Below, piece by piece: positions 35,666-46,357 of a stretch of DNA of 64,000 bases. The DNA comes from Dromiciops gliroides. Lineage: Eukaryota > Chordata > Mammalia > Microbiotheria > Microbiotheriidae. How positions within the stretch are numbered: position 1 is the first letter of the stretch; each line of letters opens with the position of its first letter. The DNA lies in assembly GCF_019393635.1 (NCBI RefSeq), contig NC_057861.1:721468232-721532231 (forward strand), written 5' to 3'. Both the position numbers and the translations under genes were made by a program. The notes under the pieces are model-generated. The model was not told the origin of the DNA. It saw only the letters and a program-made list of their open reading frames with translations, and searched no databases.

Positions 35666-36249
35666 CCTATTTTTGGTTACTATTTTATTTTATTTCTATC
35701 GAATGCCATGAATATCTTTTCTCATGCATGATTATATTGATTACCCAATTAAAAAAACTTAAGGAAAGACCCCTGCAATTATCTTTGATCAATATTTTTT
35801 ATCTCAGGTTCATTGAACCCAAGAGAATCCAAGGATAGATACCACAGAACCCACAACCTTTGATGGAAAAAATACATCTTTATATTAATTAAACTCTAAT
35901 TGAAATTTAAGATTTTCCTCAATTATCTAAAAACATTAATAGTGAGAAGTCATCCATAGACTTCACCAAAAAGAGGTAATGACATTAAAAATAATAAAAG
36001 TTAAAAATCTTGGCTTAGATCTTCCTTCAAATTTTATTTCTGATGATTTTTGGTCACCATTCCTTATGAGGCTTCCTGCAAATATAAAGCAACCTATTTG
36101 TATAAAAAAAAAACCTTTAAAATAGTAAAACCTCTCTACATGCTTCTCAAATAGTCTCTGCAAACCTCTCTATGTGGCTTTGCTTCAAGGATTTGCATGG
36201 TTATCTTGTATTCTCTTCACTGAGGCAGATCAAAGCCTCTCTATGACTT
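35666..36249. other. Unassigned AT-rich sequence
   Basis: Nothing recognised. Confidence 0.4.
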
Positions 36250-36357
36250 GAAGGATCAATCAATCAGAAAGTCAATAGACATTTATTGAAAACCTAATGC
36301 ATGCCAAGGAGTGTGGTAAGAATTGAGGATACAAAGAAATATAGATAGATAGATAGG

Positions 36358-36418
<61 letters not shown>

Positions 36419-36441
36419 GGTAGATAGATAGATAGACAGAG

Positions 36442-36496
<55 letters not shown>

Positions 36497-36540
36497 CAGA
36501 CAGAGAGATAATCCCTCTTCCCATGGAGTTTATATTTTAT
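36250..36540 (+). mobile_element. L2-like fragment containing a GATA expansion
   Basis: Left part CAATAGACATTTATTGAAAA, right part AATCCCTCTTCCCATGGAGT; the microsatellite at 36341-36510 lies between. Confidence 0.55.
36341..36510. repeat. (GATA)n microsatellite
   Basis: About 170 bp of GATA with a few GGTA and GACA variants. The repetitive Tyr-Leu-Ser-Ile frame on the minus strand is an artefact. Confidence 0.97.
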
Positions 36541-36654
36541 TAGTATATGTATGGTTTGGGAAATTACACATAACTGAAAAATTTACTTCTATGTGGCTCT
36601 CTTATTAATGGGCCTTTCCAAACTTAGCTATCCAGATCTTCAGGTGACAGTTAA

Positions 36655-37323
36655 TGTCAGTAGACATTTATTAAGCACCTACTTTGTGCCAGGTACTTTG
36701 CTAAGTGCTGAGGATATAAAGGAAGGTCAAAGATATTTCTTTGCTGCTCTCAAGGAGCACACAGTCTGATGGCAATGACACCAAGAAAACAATTACGTAG
36801 AAGCAAGATAAAGACAGAAGAAATTGGAGAAATCGACAGAGGGAAAGCTGAATTGAGGAGCACCAGGAAAGGTTTCCTATAGAAGATGAAATTTATGGGG
36901 CATTCAAAGGAAAACAGTGATTCTGGGAGGTAGAGCTGAGGAGGGAAGAACAGTTGAGGCAGAGAGGACAACAGTCAAAATGGCTACAGTAGAGAGATAG
37001 TATTTTGTGGGAAGAAAAGCAAGGGGTCCAGTTTATAGACTGGATTATAGAGTAGAGAGAGGGAAGAAAAGTATAAAACACTCGAGGAAGTGGAGTGCTT
37101 GGTGAAGCAGTAGGTTTCAAAGTCCTTTGCAAGAAATAAAAAAGATTTTGTATTTCTTATTGGAGGTCATAGAGGGTGACTAGAGTTCATTAAGTAGAGG
37201 GTGATATGGGCCTCCCATTTCTTTATTATTTAAATTATTTTAACAGCTGAGTAGAGAATGGATGGGAGTATGGAGACACTTTTGGCAAAGAGGCAAGCCA
37301 TTAAGCTCTTGCAATAGTCTAGG
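36655..37323 (+). mobile_element. L2-like LINE 3' region, left part
   Basis: TTTATTAAGCACCTACTTTG ... CAAGGAGCACACAGTCTGAT ... TTCCTATAGAAGATGAAA ... GCAATAGTCTAGG. It is interrupted by a composite repeat and resumes at 37814. Confidence 0.7.
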
Positions 37324-37801
37324 ATATTGATGTTTGCCCTTATTTCTCAAAGAGGACCATGACATCAGGTTGATGTAATGATTTTTTTTGGGGGGGGGGG
37401 CAGGGCAGGGTAATGAGGGTTAAGTGACTTGTCCAGGGTCACACAGCTAGTAAGTACCAAGTGTCTGAGGCCAGATTTGAACTCAGGTCCTCCTGAATCC
37501 AGGGCTAGTGCTTTATCCACTGCACCACCTAGCTGCCCCCTGATGTAATGATTTGCAGTGCATAGGTTTTAAGTGAGGGAGGGCTGTGCAAATTAATCAA
37601 CATCACTCTTTCCTCCAGAGACATCTGAGTGCAGTGGCAAAATATGCACCAGGACTACTAGAGATGTCCCCAGATGTTTTAAGGCAATTGGGGTTAAGTC
37701 ATTTGCCCAGGATAATACAGCTAGTGTCTAAGGTCAGATTTGGACTCAGGTCCTCCCAATTTCACGGCTAGTGCTCTATCCACTATGCCACTTAGCTGCC
37801 C
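37324..37801 (-). mobile_element. Family B composite retroposon, copy 2, with 12-bp TSD
   Basis: Flanked by CAATAGTCTAGG (37312-37323) and CAATAATCTAGG (37802-37813), a one-mismatch duplication of L2-like target. Family B sequence (AAAGAGGACCATGACATCAGG) continues directly into an antisense WSINE-like body (37680-37801) whose tRNA-like head is at the right end. The duplication brackets both parts, so they inserted as a single unit. Confidence 0.75.
37385..37540 (-). mobile_element. WSINE-like SINE nested in the composite repeat
   Basis: Target duplication tgatgtaatgattt is perfect (37371-37384 and 37541-37554). The tail is G-rich (TTTTGGGGGGGGGG on the plus strand), an odd replacement of the usual poly(T). 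Confidence 0.95.
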
Positions 37802-37813
37802 CAATAATCTAGG

Positions 37814-38005
37814 AGTGAAATGATGAGGATCAACTTCAGGGTAGCATAAATGTCAGAAGAATGGATGGATTGCATTGAGACATGTTACAAAGCTATTAGA
37901 GAAAGTGAAGAGTCAAGGAAGACACCTAGATTACAAATTTAGGTTAGAAGAATGGCGTTATCCTCGAGAGAAATAGGGAAGTTTGGCTACAATCCATCAC
38001 AGGGA
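37814..38005 (+). mobile_element. L2-like LINE 3' region, right part
   Basis: AGTGAAATGATGAGGATCAA ... AAGGAAGACACCTAGATTACA. Direct continuation of 36655-37323. Confidence 0.65.
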
Positions 38006-38565
38006 TCATAATCAACATTTTTTGTTTTTGGGAGAAGTTACCAGTGTTCCCTCCCTGTTGGCTGTCCTTAAGAAACTCAGAGTCACATTCATGCCATAAT
38101 GAGACTTTGGGGTAGAATAGTCTTAGAAGTTAGTTATGCTAAATATATAAAATATTGTTTTTCAAATACATGGTTTCTTCCTCAGCATGTGTCTAAATTA
38201 TGATATAACTCCCAACATGCTTTCTTTGATGTTGGGAGGAGAGAACACTCACACATATATTTAAGATCATCATTTCTTATCACTAAATTTGAAAAGTATT
38301 TGATTTTCAAAAATCAATAAAAAGCAACAGCTTTTGCCTAACTCTGAACCTTTTTAAAATAAATCATTATGTTGAATCATCAGTACCATGAAAGAGCATC
38401 AAATCAAGTACTGAATGGTTTTAATTAATAATAGCCAAGATGTCATTAATATTGTGAGATGGAAAATATGTTTGTTAAATGAGGCATTTTTCACATGGTT
38501 CTAGGCAATGCTTTTCAAGATCTTTTTTTTTTTATGACATAGGTTGAATATCAAATATAGTTTTT
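38006..38565. other. Unassigned AT-rich sequence
   Basis: No gene or repeat was recognised. It forms the left flank of the PRDX6 retrocopy. Confidence 0.45.
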
Positions 38566-38608
38566 AAAAAACTGCCCAGTGGTCCTCCTCCTGTTCTTCT
38601 CCGCCACC

Positions 38609-39283
38609 ATGCCTGGAGGCCTGCTGCTTGGAGACAAGGCCCCCAACTTTGAGGCGGACACCACGATTGGCCGCATCCGCTTCCATGACTTCCTCGGAGA
38701 CTCATGGGGCATTCTCTTCTCCCACCCTGGGGATTTTACTCCAGTGTGCACAGCAGAGCTGGGCCGTGCTGCCAAGCTGGCCCCGGAATTTGCCAAGCAG
38801 AATGTTAAGATGATCACCCTTTCCATTGACTCTGTTCAAGACCATCTTGCCTGGAGTAAGGATATCCACGCATACAGTGGAGATGAGTTCACAGAGAAGC
38901 TGCCTTTCCCCATAATTGATGATCGCAACCGAGACCTTGCCATCAAGTTGGGCATGTTAGACCCAGATGAATGGGATGGGCAGGGCATGCCTTTGACAGC
39001 TCATGTGGCATTTATTTTTGTCCCAGATAAGAAGTTTAAGCTATCTATCCTCTGCCGAGCAACAACTGGCCGGAACTTCGATGAGATCCTCAGAGTGGTT
39101 GATTTCCTTCTGTTGACAGCATACTAGAAGGTTGCTACTCCTGTCAACTGGAAATGTAGAGATAGTGTCATGGTTATTCCAACTCTATCTGAAGAGGAGG
39201 CCAAAAAGCTCTATACTAAAGGCGTTTTCACCAAAGAGCTCCCTTCAGGCAAGAAATACCCACGGTACACCCCTCAGCCATAG
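38609..39283 (+). pseudogene. PRDX6: Peroxiredoxin 6 processed pseudogene (coding part)
   Basis: PRDX6 is the cytosolic 1-Cys peroxiredoxin, which reduces peroxides with glutathione and also has calcium-independent phospholipase A2 activity. The ATG at 38609 sits in a strong Kozak context (GCCACCATGC). The next terminal stop in frame, at 39281-39283, closes exactly 224 codons, the usual PRDX6 length, without a frameshift. Codon 173 (39125-39127) is TAG where the family has lysine, so translation would end after 172 residues and lose the C-terminal domain. Kept residues: His39, peroxidatic Cys47 in PVCTAE, the lipase-type GDSWG around Ser32, His26, Asp140 and Thr177. Lost or odd: Arg132 is His (CAT, as expected from CpG decay), Arg41 is Gly, Tyr149-Pro150 are Cys-Arg. 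No introns and no nearby promoter are visible. It is almost certainly non-functional as an enzyme, though transcription cannot be excluded. Confidence 0.96.
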
Positions 39284-40040
39284 ATTACTCCATCAAGACC
39301 ATGCTGGGGTCTAGCTGGGGCTCCCTTGAAGATCTCTACCAGAAGATATCAGCCTGCCTATCATGTCTTCCTATAGTAATTGATTTAAACCTCTTTAGGT
39401 GATGAAAGTCAGGAGTCTTTGGGATGGTCTACTAATGGCTTGTTAAATTAAAATGGCACTAAAAGTTACCTGTGATTCCTCTACTTGTATCTTTACCAGC
39501 ATTTCACTTGGGTCATTGAACTCTCTTGGGCGCTCTGCTGGCTATCTCTGGGATGTCACTGTTTGGGACTACATTCCTTGTGAGATTCATTGCAATCTCT
39601 ATCATCAGTCACCTAGCACTGTTGTTATTTGGAAAAGAGGCTCCTTAGGAGTACTGCAGGAGTAGGAAGGACTTGTTTAACCAGCCTAATAGACAAATCA
39701 TCCCTTTTTCTAATTATCCACTTGAGGGTGGATACAGTTTAACACATCTAGTCTTGAGCTTCACCTCCCTACATTTATGATCAACAACTTGTAATAATTC
39801 AGGTGTTTCAGATAGTGGTGTGTTTTTTCAAATGTTGAGTGTTCTAACCACAGTTAGGAAAAACGGAGATTCATATTTTTCTAGCAGGTAACAGGGAAGC
39901 AGGATACAACCTTAAATATCTTGTTAGATTGGGCAAAAGAGCTTTCTAATTCTGTTACAGTCTGTAGTTGAGACTACGGAGAAGCAGCACAATGCCTGCT
40001 ACTGGCATATAGAATGGTCGAGGGCCACAATTATGGGTGC

Positions 40041-40181
40041 CTTTTTTTTTTTTTTTTAGTGAGGCAATTGGGGTTGAGTGACTTGCCCAGGGTCACACAG
40101 CTATTGGGTGTCAAGTGTCTGAGGCCAGGTCCTCCTGAATCCAGGGCCGGTGTTCTGTCCACTGTGCCACCTAGCTGCCCC
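40041..40181 (-). mobile_element. WSINE-like SINE in the PRDX6 retrocopy 3' UTR
   Basis: Antisense element with target duplication tatgggtgccttttt (from 40032 on the left, merging with poly-T; 40182-40196 on the right). The middle is shortened (no GGATTTGAACTCA block). It is younger than the retrocopy. Confidence 0.94.
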
Positions 40182-40348
40182 TATGGGTGCCTTTTTAAAA
40201 CAAGTCATGGATCTGGACATGGAAAACTGCTCTTCAATGTTCATAATAAGATGAAAGCAGGGGATAAAGAGACTAATTCTTTATTACAAAATGTTGTCTT
40301 TGCAGTAGATAATTTTTTTAAATTTTTTTTGCCTTTAGGGGAGTCACC

Positions 40349-40354
40349 AATAAA
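40349..40354 (+). other. Polyadenylation signal of the retrotransposed PRDX6 transcript
   Basis: AATAAA 15 bp before the start of the poly(A) run at 40369, at the expected distance. Confidence 0.9.
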
Positions 40355-40391
40355 AGCTTTTTGAAACTAAAAAAAAAAAAAAACTGCCCAG

Positions 40392-41575
40392 AACCTTCAA
40401 AATCAATAGGAATATTTCCAGAGTTCAGAGTTTCAGAATGAAAAATAACAACACATGTTGAAAATCTACCATATCACACCCTTAAGTTGCACTTATATAC
40501 TTTATTCTTTACTATGATCTTACTTAAAAGAAATTTAAGAATATAGAATTCAGCAAAAGAGATTTAATCAAATGCATTAATTAGAAATCTAGGAAAAACA
40601 ATTATCAGTACAAATATGTAAAAATATGACATATTTTTACCAATCAATTAATTTATTTCTCTAACACCTTTTGCACACATGAAAGGTATTCTAGAGCTCA
40701 AGGCAGATACACCACAACAGATCCAATCTTTATAGAAATAAAACTTTAATTCCTTTAGTGGAATTCAATTTACTAGGAACATAGAACTTTGATTTTTGAA
40801 GGTCATTTAGAATTGTAGAATGGTACAGAGGAGAAATAGTGATATAAAAGGTGGGTCATCTCAACCAAAATGTTTAGAGGGGAATGAGGGCAATCCTTCC
40901 CAGAAAGCTAGAGGCAGTAATGTTGGAATTGTCATCATGGGCAGCTGAAGGGGGGTTAATTCCCCACCACCACTCCCTAGTATATTCCAGTACTGTCTGT
41001 ATTGCCTAGATTCATTAAGTCATGGGCCTAAATCCTGCTTTCAAAGGAAAAGATTTGTAGCTCCCAAAGTAGTTTGTCAAGACATAATAGTAACTAGGAA
41101 AATTGACCTATGGAAATATTATCCTTTTACCCCAGTGCTAGCCTAGAAAGTAGGTTTGAAAGGAATATCTACACATCAAATGCCATCCCTTCCATTCCAT
41201 TCAAATATTTAGTAAACTATTGTGTAAGGCCCTTGGTGTAGGTGTTTTGTTTTGGTTTTTGTTTGTTTGTTTTTCTTTCTATAAGTATGTCAATTGCATA
41301 GCCTAGTCTTGGATGGACAAACAGCCTAGAAAGTTAATTCTGGTCATAAAGAGAAGAGAAGCTGAACAAAGAACATGGGTTTTCTCACAATAGTGCTCAT
41401 AGCAACAAAAGCATCCCTGCCTCCTTTTCAGTTCAATATGGATCCCTTCTCTCAGTGTGATGCTTGGGTTGCCAGTTAATTAAAAATTCTCAAGGAGGAA
41501 AAAAGGCATATTAGTTGGTGATCTAGATGAGAAACCAAATGCAACTATTTATGTTGTCCCATCTTGGATGGAGAG
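40392..41575. other. Unassigned AT-rich sequence
   Basis: No gene or clear repeat was recognised, apart from a short GTTT-rich tract near 41245-41275. Confidence 0.45.
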
Positions 41576-41579
41576 TAAT

Positions 41580-41930
41580 AATGGAAAGGAAAATATAATT
41601 GGAATGGATATGAGTTCAAGTGCTGGCTCTGAGAGATAGAGGGCCATAGATTGAAAGCTGGAAATGACCTTAAAGACCAAAAGATCCGTGTTCCTCTTTT
41701 TACAGATGAAGAAACTGAGACATAAAGACAATAGATGACTTGCCCTAGATGATACAGTTAATATATGAGAGAGTGGGGATCTGAAACCATGTCTTGACAT
41801 CAGGTCCAGGGATTTATCTTCTGCAGCAGGCTGTCATTTCTTGGTGTCACTTTCTTCACCTGTAAAATGAGGAGTGCTCTATTAGATATTTTCTGAGGTC
41901 TCGTCTAGCTCTAACATTCTATGAAAATGA
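41580..41930 (-). mobile_element. Old MIR-like SINE and CR1/MIR tail
   Basis: CATAGATTGAAAGCTGGAAA, then TTTTACAGATGAAGAAACTG and GACTTGCCCTAGATGATAC in antisense SINE order. GAGGTCTCGTCTAGCTCTAA follows near 41895. Confidence 0.6.
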
Positions 41931-42109
41931 CTGAAAAAGATTTTGTTCTCATAGTTGCAACGTACTTAAACCATAACTGACAAATCAGGGCAGAGAACCC
42001 ACTTCATTTGAACAACAAAATATGATTTTTATTAGTGTTCTAATGATATAAGGAAATAGAGTTTAGAAATCCTCAGATGAAAGCCTGTGACCATATTCAA
42101 TATTAGTGA

Positions 42110-42330
42110 CATTACTAAGAAACAGTGTGATATAGTAGACAGAGTATTGGACTTGGAGGCAAGAAGTCTGGGGTGTGAAATAATTGGCTTCAACAACTAT
42201 TGGCTTTGTAAGCCATAGTAAGTCACTTGACCTAATCTTCACTATGCTCATCTGTGAAATGGGGGATGTTGACAATAGCTAGCTCACAAAATTGTAATCA
42301 ATGAGGTAAAGCTATTAAAACCTCAATCAA
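42110..42330 (+). mobile_element. MIR-like SINE
   Basis: GTGATATAGTAGACAGAGTA, then AAGTCACTTGACCTAATCTT, CATCTGTGAAATGGGG and AGCTAGCTCACAAAATTG. Confidence 0.7.
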
Positions 42331-42429
42331 CTTTCATGACTAGTGTGTTTACATTGTAACAAAATTGGTTGAGTTATTAAATCCACTCAATAAATGACAT
42401 ACACTTATAGTCACCAACATGACTAACCC

Positions 42430-43000
42430 TGTTAAAAGTATTTCAGTTGTAACAAGTAAAACTAAATGTGCAGTCACCTTATTGCTGTCCCAAGTGTAGG
42501 GAAAACTAGCTAAGGTTTATTTACAAATTAGAAGCTTTAGCACCAGTTTTTGGGCATTAAGCATTTATTAGAAGAAAGAGGGCAGCTAGGTGGTGTAGTG
42601 GATAGAGCACCGGCCCTGGAGTTAGGAGTACCTGAGTTCAAATCCGACCTGAGATACTTAACACTTACTAGCTGTGTGACCCTGGGCAAGTCACTTAACC
42701 CCAATTACCTCACTAAAAAAAAAAAAAAAGAAAGAAAGAAAGAGAGAGAGAGAGAACACCTGGGTCAGAAAGCCAAGAAAAAATCTATCAAGCCTAGCAT
42801 TCTCAATTCTCCCACCATCAGCTGTTTGAGAGACAAACTGAACTGTGTGAAAAGTCTTCCTGTGGCACTGGAAGAAGTAGTCCTTACACACTGCTTCAAG
42901 CTAACTGACTAGCATCATGAAAATTCATTGCTTCACTGGACTTGAGGGTGGTCCCATGTTGAGGTGAGCTGAAAACAATACCCTCTTCAGAGTCAGGCAG
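42430..43000 (-). mobile_element. F1-type ERV LTR split by a SINE
   Basis: Starting at TGTTAAAAGTATTTC, the sequence aligns with the U5 end of the LTR at 44308 (GTGCAGTCACC / GAGTGGTCACC) and with 528-680 (AACTAGCTAAGGTTTA, AAGCATTTATTAGAAG). The right edge could not be found, so the endpoint is approximate. Confidence 0.6.
42581..42729 (+). mobile_element. WSINE-like SINE inside the LTR
   Basis: GGGCAGCTAGGTGGTGTAGTG head, B box GAGTTCAAATCCG, TACCTCACT tail and poly(A), followed by a GAAA/GA run to about 42756. A short AGAAAGAG occurs on both sides. Confidence 0.92.
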
Positions 43001-43289
43001 CTGTGGCTTCAATTGAATTAACTTTAAGTAGGTTAATCAGCTAAGTCAATCACTCTCAGTCAATCCAATCAGTCCAAATCAATCTAGGGCCTTTGGGCTT
43101 TGGGAAAAGCACATCACTTTCGTATACAACATGTGGCTAAATAAACATATAATTAAGATGAAATGTAGGAAGTAGATGATCCTGGCCAATCAGAAACATT
43201 TTTCCCCTCAAATGCTATGATAATTTGTGCAATCAATGCTTCAAATCTCCTTTGTCATTTATAGACATAAACAATGTATAATGTATATC
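43001..43289. other. Unassigned sequence
   Basis: May include the unresolved U3 end of the LTR at 42430. Nothing else was recognised. Confidence 0.35.
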
Positions 43290-43545
43290 ATTTAAATAAG
43301 CCTTTATATAATGCTATAAAGTGTGCAAAACCATTTACAATCAATATTTTATTTTACAACAACTCTGAGAATTTGGGGCTCTTATGTTCCACATTTTATA
43401 AATGAGGAAACTGGGGAAGGATGAATTTCAGCAACTTGCCCAGAGTCATACAGTTATTAAGTGTTTTAGGGTAGATTTTAACTGAAGCTTTCCTGACCCT
43501 AGGTCCAGTGCTCTAACCACTGTACTACCTCATTCTCCACACTAC
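43290..43545 (-). mobile_element. MIR-like SINE
   Basis: TTTTATAAATGAGGAAACTG, then AACTTGCCCAGAGTCATACA and CAGTGCTCTAACCACTGTAC. Confidence 0.7.
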
Positions 43546-43575
43546 TATTTATTTGAAGACCAGTTATGTGTTCTT

Positions 43576-43727
43576 TTTTTTTTTTTAATTTTTGAGGCCA
43601 TTGGGGTAAAGTGACTTGCCCAGGGTCATACAGCTAGTAAGTTTCAAGTGTCTGAGGCCGGATTTGAACTTAGGTCCTCATGAATCCAAGGTCGGTGCTC
43701 TATCCACTGCACCACCTAGCTGCCCTG
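43576..43727 (-). mobile_element. WSINE-like SINE, antisense
   Basis: Target duplication atgtgttctt (43566-43575 and 43728-43737), intact B-box complement GGATTTGAACTTA. Confidence 0.94.
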
Positions 43728-44303
43728 ATGTGTTCTTATAGAAAAGTGTTTGTGGGGATGGCTCATCACTATTGTCATCAGGGGAACATGTTAATACAGA
43801 CTTTGAATTCAAGGAAGAAATAAGAGTTTTCAAAATTACAGTGCTACTGAATTCAAGTTCAATATTTGTTCTATAGCTTACATTGCACAGGACTTCAGGG
43901 AAAATGTGAAATTTTATATTAAAAAGAGCAGTAGATACGTGGAATACATTATTCATCCTGATTTTTATTTATTTATTTATTTTTGGCCAAAATCAAAGCC
44001 TCCTCACCATTCTGAATCTGGATGTGGCACATTTCTGCTGCAACTTCATAGCTGATTAGAAATCAAACATTCAAGGCAGGTACTACTGCCACCTATTAGG
44101 AATGACACCTTAGATAAATTTCCTACTATAATTGATTTGATGATGTTCCAAATTATTCAGTAAGGGCAGCTTCATTTTACAGTGGTCATTGGCCTTTTTC
44201 CTCTTCTTTTATTTTTCTTTTAAAGACTTGCTTCTTTGCTTTGAAAAGAATACTGTGTAAAGTAGAAATTCTATTTAAATTAGCAGAAACTCTTAAGACA
44301 TTT
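43728..44303. other. Unassigned sequence
   Basis: Includes a short (ATTT)n near 43966-43983. No gene was recognised. Confidence 0.4.
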
Positions 44304-44307
44304 CCAG

Positions 44308-44795
44308 TGTTAAGGGCTAAAATTTTAGCTATTCTGTCTAAAATATCTAATGAGTGGTCACCAATAAATTATAAGCTTTAGCAAGAGTTAAACTTTTAAG
44401 CATTTATTAAGGAGAATAAGAATTTGGTAAAGAGAGAGAGAAAGGCCTACATTCATCTATCTATTAAAGGGAGAGCACATTTCTAGCTCCGCTCTCCACC
44501 CAAGTCCTCAGGCAAAGAGCCCCAGTCAGAGCGCCAGGCTCCCCCTTCTTCCTCCCACAAGCAATCGTCATTTCCTGACGCCAAAGAAAAGACGCATGAT
44601 CTTGCCCTCAAAGACGTTCACCTCATGGGCGGAGCTAGTCAGAGCACCAGGCTCCCCCTTCTTCCTCCCACAAGCAATCGTCATTTCCTGATGCCAAAGA
44701 AAAGACACATGGTCTTGCTCTCAAAGACGTTCACCTTATGGGCGGAGCTCTTCTACAGTAAGTCTCCAGCAGGTGGCACCATTCCAATCGTTACA
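44308..44795 (-). mobile_element. Solo F1 LTR with TSD CCAG and duplicated U3 block
   Basis: On the minus strand it reads TGTAACGATTGGAATGGTGC ... AGCCCTTAACA. CCAG flanks it on both sides (44304-44307 and 44796-44799). The 4-bp duplication and TG...CA ends fit a class I (gammaretrovirus-like) LTR. U3 holds a 113-bp tandem duplication (44524-44749), which the related LTR at 32534 lacks. No viral gene is attached. Confidence 0.88.
44524..44749. repeat. Two tandem 113-bp units in LTR U3
   Basis: Units at 44524-44636 and 44637-44749 start with AGTCAGAGC(G/A)CCAGGCT and end with GGGCGGAGCT. The few differences are mostly G/A and C/T changes. Confidence 0.95.
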
Positions 44796-44799
44796 CCAG

Positions 44800-46355
44800 G
44801 TTCCAAGGAACAATCTAACTAGGGGAAAAGGAGCAGATGAAACTACATCTACAGACTTTTCTTATCCTAGGCTGATAGAGAGCTTTCATTTGAGTAAAAA
44901 ATTAACTTGAATTTCTATTACATCTTAGACCCAGAAGTGTAAGAAAATAGTCTGAAAAAGCTTAGGACAAAGGGAAGGAACTAGTAGTCCATTCCAGGCA
45001 GGAATAAATAATCCAGGTGAAATTAATGACACATGATGATGGTGGTGATTGATTATGACAATGATGATGAAGATTAGTTAGAAGATGTATGTGTATATAT
45101 ACACATACATATATACATACACACATATACATTTTTTCTACTATGTGCCAGTAATTGTGCTAATCATTTTATAATCTTTCATTTATCCTCACAACAATTC
45201 TGAGAGTTAGGTGTCATTCTTATCTCCAATTTACAGTTGAGGATACAGGCAGACACAGATTAAGTCACCTTGTTAGGGTCACAATTAATAAGGATCTGAA
45301 GTCAAATTCTAATTAAACTCTTCCTGATTCCTCGATCCATTACACTGCCAACTGTCTCTACTTTATAGAAAATGTATGGAGCAGCTGTGGGAGGAATTGT
45401 TTAAAGTCATTGTTTTCAGTTTCCCCAGCAAATAGAGATGATTCATCCTAGAAATAGGGTTTGAAAGTATTTTTTTCTATCTATCAGCGCATATTCTCTC
45501 CCCATTCTCTCCCTTGGTGGTCTTCCTTTCCTGCAATGAAAAATCTTGTCTTTATGCAGACAATCCATAATTTTGTTTAAGTAATTGGTGATCAATATCC
45601 TCCCCCAGTAAATAAAGCATAGTTCATCCTAAAAAAATTTCACAATGCTCCTGGACTGATCACCAGGTAATCAATGAGATAAAATTTTGTTCTTGGTGAA
45701 TTGACTGGTTATTGTCTGCTCTACATTTCTTTTCTTTTCTTTGTTTTCTTTTTCCTTTTTTTTTTTTTTGGTTTTATTGAGATAACTGAGGAAAAGGCAA
45801 CGTAAGGCAACCTATTCTAATTTTTCCCTTTTTGTGGACTTACTTTATTATTACTAGTCTGTGAGTCAAATCCAGGCTTTCACTAAATATACATAAAGCC
45901 TCACATCCAGCTAATATACTTGAACTATAGGGTTTATTTAGTAGCATATAAATCACATGGGTCTACTCACTCCAGAAGGCAAGTAAACAAGCAACTCACT
46001 GCCACCCAATGTGTCCAAAGAGAAGCTGCCTATGTAACTACTGCCAAGAAATAATGCTTATCTTGGTAAAATTGCCTTCCTCTTGATGAGCCACAAATCT
46101 TATGGGCTGCGGAATTTTATCCTGAATAAAACAAAGGAAGTGGTATATTCCTGTCTGGAGTTAATTAAGCAAAACCTAGCTATGGTTGACTATGCATTTC
46201 AGGAAGAACTCATCCAATGCTAAAAACTGTGGTTGGTAGTTTTCACTGTTATTCATTAGTCATTCTCCTTTCTCTACCTGCACACCTGCTTTCTATTTCT
46301 GGGTGAAGGAGTTTAATCTAACTTCCCTGTGTTAACTAGAACAATCCGAATCCTG
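44800..46355. other. Mostly unassigned, with a microsatellite and a MIR fragment
   Basis: ATAC/ACAT simple sequence at about 45090-45135. About 45140-45350 resembles an antisense MIR (CTACTATGTGCCAGTAATTG, ATTTATCCTCACAACAATTC, CTTCCTGATTCC). No gene was recognised. Confidence 0.45.
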
Positions 46356-46357
46356 AA

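Larger units (their letters stand above)
38566..40391 (+). mobile_element. PRDX6: Retrotransposed PRDX6 mRNA with target duplications
   Basis: The whole insertion is bounded by a perfect 14-bp duplication, aaaaaactgcccag, at 38566-38579 and 40378-40391. Inside are about 29 bp of 5' UTR (38580-38608), the intronless coding part, a 3' UTR of roughly 1 kb, AATAAA at 40349-40354 and a poly(A) run from 40369. The left junction TTTTTAAAAAA fits the TT/AAAA preference of the L1 endonuclease. These are the hallmarks of L1-mediated processed-pseudogene formation. Confidence 0.96.

Noticed and set aside
36294..36524. Open frame of repeated Tyr-Leu-Ser-Ile on the minus strand
   Set aside because: It is the translation of the GATA microsatellite.
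38551..38826. A 91-codon frame antisense to the PRDX6 retrocopy
   Set aside because: It is a shadow of the GC-rich PRDX6 coding sequence.
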